Part shown: positions 62,400 to 64,000 of the stretch, one piece after another | How positions within the stretch are numbered: the first letter of the stretch is position 1 | Layout: each line of letters starts with the position of its first letter | Assembly: GCA_963769605.1 (NCBI GenBank) | Contig: CAVYML010000003.1 | Span: forward strand, 248,001 to 312,000 | From: Fen-1254 sp963769605 | Lineage (GTDB): Bacteria; Bacteroidota; Ignavibacteria; UBA10030 | Reading direction: 5' to 3' | Length of the DNA: 64,000 nt | The notes under the pieces: model-generated | Told to the model about the DNA's origin: nothing | The model's database searches: none | What the model saw: only the letters and a program-made list of their open reading frames with translations | Translations under genes and position numbers: made by a program

Positions 62400-64000
62400 T
62401 TAGTATGACAAGCGTGTGAGGGGAAATAATACGGCCAAATCAAAGCAACAGAGCCATTTTTATCAAGAGTTGTTTGACATCATCGATGAGTATAGAGCGT
62501 AGAGTAAATTCTTCGCCTGTGAGGGTATTAACCATTATAGCATCTGTAACGCCTTTCAATAATTTTACAATAGACTTGGTCGATCTTCCCGTTTTTAACT
62601 CCATATATTTACAAATTGCTAATGCCATGAAGCAAATGAGAATATGAGCTTTAATAGTCTTTTGTTTAAAGTGGTAGATGGGACGCATTTGCAAATCACT
62701 TTTTGCAATGCGAAATGCCTGCTCTACATGCCAGAGATTATGATAATGCTCAATGACAATGTTATCACTGACTTCCGACTTCGGCAGATTTGTGTAATAG
62801 CCTTTGATGCCAAGTAGTAGTTTGGTCTTCTCTATTAATGCAGTATGAAGTGTATATGTTTGATCTTTGGAGGTAATGAATTTTACTTTTTTGATGCTAC
62901 CTGGATTATCGAGAAGCTCCTGAGCTTTAATAATTTGTTTTTCCAGCTCTCGTTTATCTTTTGCAAATCGTTTTGCAGAAAATTCACAGATCAAATCACC
63001 AAGCTCCGTTGCCATACGCATTGTTGCGCCATCGCGTTGATAAAGTTGAGCGCTGATCTCCGCAATACGCTTGAGTGGCAAATTTGCTATTCTGGCTCCG
63101 ACAATGTACTGAAGATGAGCAGAGGCAAGTGCGGTAATATTTTTATCACTTATCATAGCAGCGTCAGCAACCACAGTGAAATTTTCAACCTTGTGTTTGT
63201 GCTTAAATTCCACAATAACAGGAATTAACGTGTGTCCTTCAAATTTATTGCCTTCAAATATTTGATACCCTACTGGAAAACCATCAATAGTCACTAAAAG
63301 TCCAAGGACTATTTGCGGTTGATTGAATTTGTTATCTTTGGAGAATCCGCATTGGCGTAAATCATCTGATTCAAAACTCTCAAAGTATAAAGTAGTTACA
63401 TCATAAAAGATGAGGGAAAAGGTAAAAGCAAATTCTTTTTCAGCAACCGCCAGTACTTTAGATTCTACTGTATCTTTCACACCCAGAAACCTTGGAATTT
63501 GCCGATAGAGTTCCTGACGTTTATGTTCTATTCCCATGAACTCTTTGAGAAATTCTATTGACTGTGTCTTTGAACCTGGCTCAATAATGCGTGCAATAAC
63601 TAAATCTACCAAGAGCTTGTTTCGCAACCGATGAAATTTAAATAGTTTGCACAGTTGATAAAGACTTTCGTAGATCAAACCATAGCGAAATCCAACATAC
63701 TGACATTGCTTGAGTTGTAGTGTAGGTGAAACTGATTCGTTGGAGAATAATGATTGTTGTTTGGTCGTCTTCTCAATCCAGAGAGTAGCTGTTTCTTTTA
63801 AGGCTTTTAAATCTTTCTTATCATGTGTACTACCCAGATGTTTGATGATGATCATCTTCCGGTTTTGATACCGAATAATTTGCACTGCTGTGCCGCCGGA
63901 ACCAGTTTTTGTCGTACGGATATGAAACATGTTCTAACGAAGTCCTTAGTATGACACCATATGTTAAATTTACGCGTTTCAAACTAATTTCGCATGTTTT
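62400..64000. mobile_element. IS1634-like insertion sequence (right end not resolved)
   Basis: The transposase gene fills most of the element. The left boundary is placed at about 62400, where the host barrel gene loses coding homology. An 11-bp direct repeat TTAGTATGACA occurs at 62400-62410 and at 63946-63956, just outside the transposase gene. It may be the target duplication (members of this family are known for long direct repeats) or part of the ends. No inverted terminal repeats could be matched, so the right end may lie beyond the window. Confidence 0.7.
62440..63930 (-). CDS. IS1634-type DDE transposase
   Basis: The 496-residue transposase has an acidic triad: Asp 177 (FYDVTTLYFES), Asp 256 (VVADAAMI) and Glu 403 (HVEQAFRIAKSDLQMRPIYH), the last within a YREK-like helix. 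The order and spacing fit the IS1634 branch of the IS4-like DDE transposases, as does the N-terminal RTTKTGSGGTAVQIIRYQ. Length matches the family, and no frameshift is seen, so it is potentially active. The stop codon is about 40 bases from the left boundary. Confidence 0.93.
   Translation of the reverse strand: MFHIRTTKTGSGGTAVQIIRYQNRKMIIIKHLGSTHDKKDLKALKETATLWIEKTTKQQSLFSNESVSPTLQLKQCQYVGFRYGLIYESLYQLCKLFKFHRLRNKLLVDLVIARIIEPGSKTQSIEFLKEFMGIEHKRQELYRQIPRFLGVKDTVESKVLAVAEKEFAFTFSLIFYDVTTLYFESFESDDLRQCGFSKDNKFNQPQIVLGLLVTIDGFPVGYQIFEGNKFEGHTLIPVIVEFKHKHKVENFTVVADAAMISDKNITALASAHLQYIVGARIANLPLKRIAEISAQLYQRDGATMRMATELGDLICEFSAKRFAKDKRELEKQIIKAQELLDNPGSIKKVKFITSKDQTYTLHTALIEKTKLLLGIKGYYTNLPKSEVSDNIVIEHYHNLWHVEQAFRIAKSDLQMRPIYHFKQKTIKAHILICFMALAICKYMELKTGRSTKSIVKLLKGVTDAIMVNTLTGEEFTLRSILIDDVKQLLIKMALLL

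Noticed and set aside
1..64000. tRNA, rRNA or riboswitch genes
   Set aside because: No TTCGA-type T-loops with cloverleaf arms and no known riboswitch core were recognised by eye; a covariance search would settle it.

Overview
This 64 kb window comes from a Gram-negative bacterium, most likely of the Bacteroidota/Ignavibacteriota side of the FCB group. The reasons are many periplasmic or lipoprotein signal peptides, outer-membrane barrel proteins, MacA/MacB-type export systems, beta-solenoid DUF4097 and GIN-domain proteins, a tandem PUR-repeat protein and an AGE-family epimerase lipoprotein. The assignment is inferred from gene content; no rRNA or tRNA gene was found. Clear Shine-Dalgarno sequences (AGGAG-like) precede several genes and decide some starts.

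Layout. 1-8 kb, all on the minus strand: a GH3 beta-glucosidase with a PA14 insert (cut by the window edge), an adaptor plus two MacB-like permeases without an ATPase (one permease frameshifted), and an OprB-like porin. 8-14 kb: iron alcohol dehydrogenase, metallo-beta-lactamase-fold hydrolase, a lectin-like/TolB-propeller protein, a catalytically dead M1-peptidase-like protein and a small Cys-rich protein. 14-23 kb: double-ACT protein, zinc-free MDR oxidoreductase, uridine-kinase-like P-loop protein, a 257-bp MITE-like structured element, a 1129-residue hybrid histidine kinase that ends inside the remnant of an outer-membrane protein gene, a DUF11 protein and a flavodoxin-fold reductase. 23-35 kb: accessory secreted functions, with an AGE-type epimerase lipoprotein, GH105-type hydrolase and three-part esterase for saccharide breakdown, then DUF4097, GIN-domain and beta-lactamase-like proteins, with dispersed repeats between them.

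35-42 kb is the housekeeping core: a PUR-repeat protein, dnaG, a ferredoxin/geranylgeranyl-reductase pair, enolase and a phosphoglucomutase/phosphomannomutase. 42-50 kb: a complete MacA/ATPase/MacB operon, a frameshifted PlsC-type acyltransferase, FMN reductase, AlaX-like editing protein, methyltransferase, a secreted protein with a duplicated HELHE-type domain, and a lipoprotein joining a TonB C-terminal-like domain to a PpiC domain. 50-61 kb: patatin/POTRA/barrel protein, a PDZ-membrane-GAF-PP2C phosphatase, MarC, UppP, GNAT acetyltransferase, TruA, a secreted hypothetical and a DUF885-type metallopeptidase. 61.5-64 kb: an outer-membrane barrel gene whose 5' end has been cut off by an IS1634-like insertion sequence.

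No CRISPR array, prophage or recognised defence island is visible. The most unusual material is between the genes and in domain combinations: a MITE-like family with GTAATTACTCAGCGTGAT ends at three loci, at least six unrelated families of short tandem repeats placed next to gene ends, an exporter lacking its ATPase, and secreted proteins with degenerate or duplicated metal-binding motifs.
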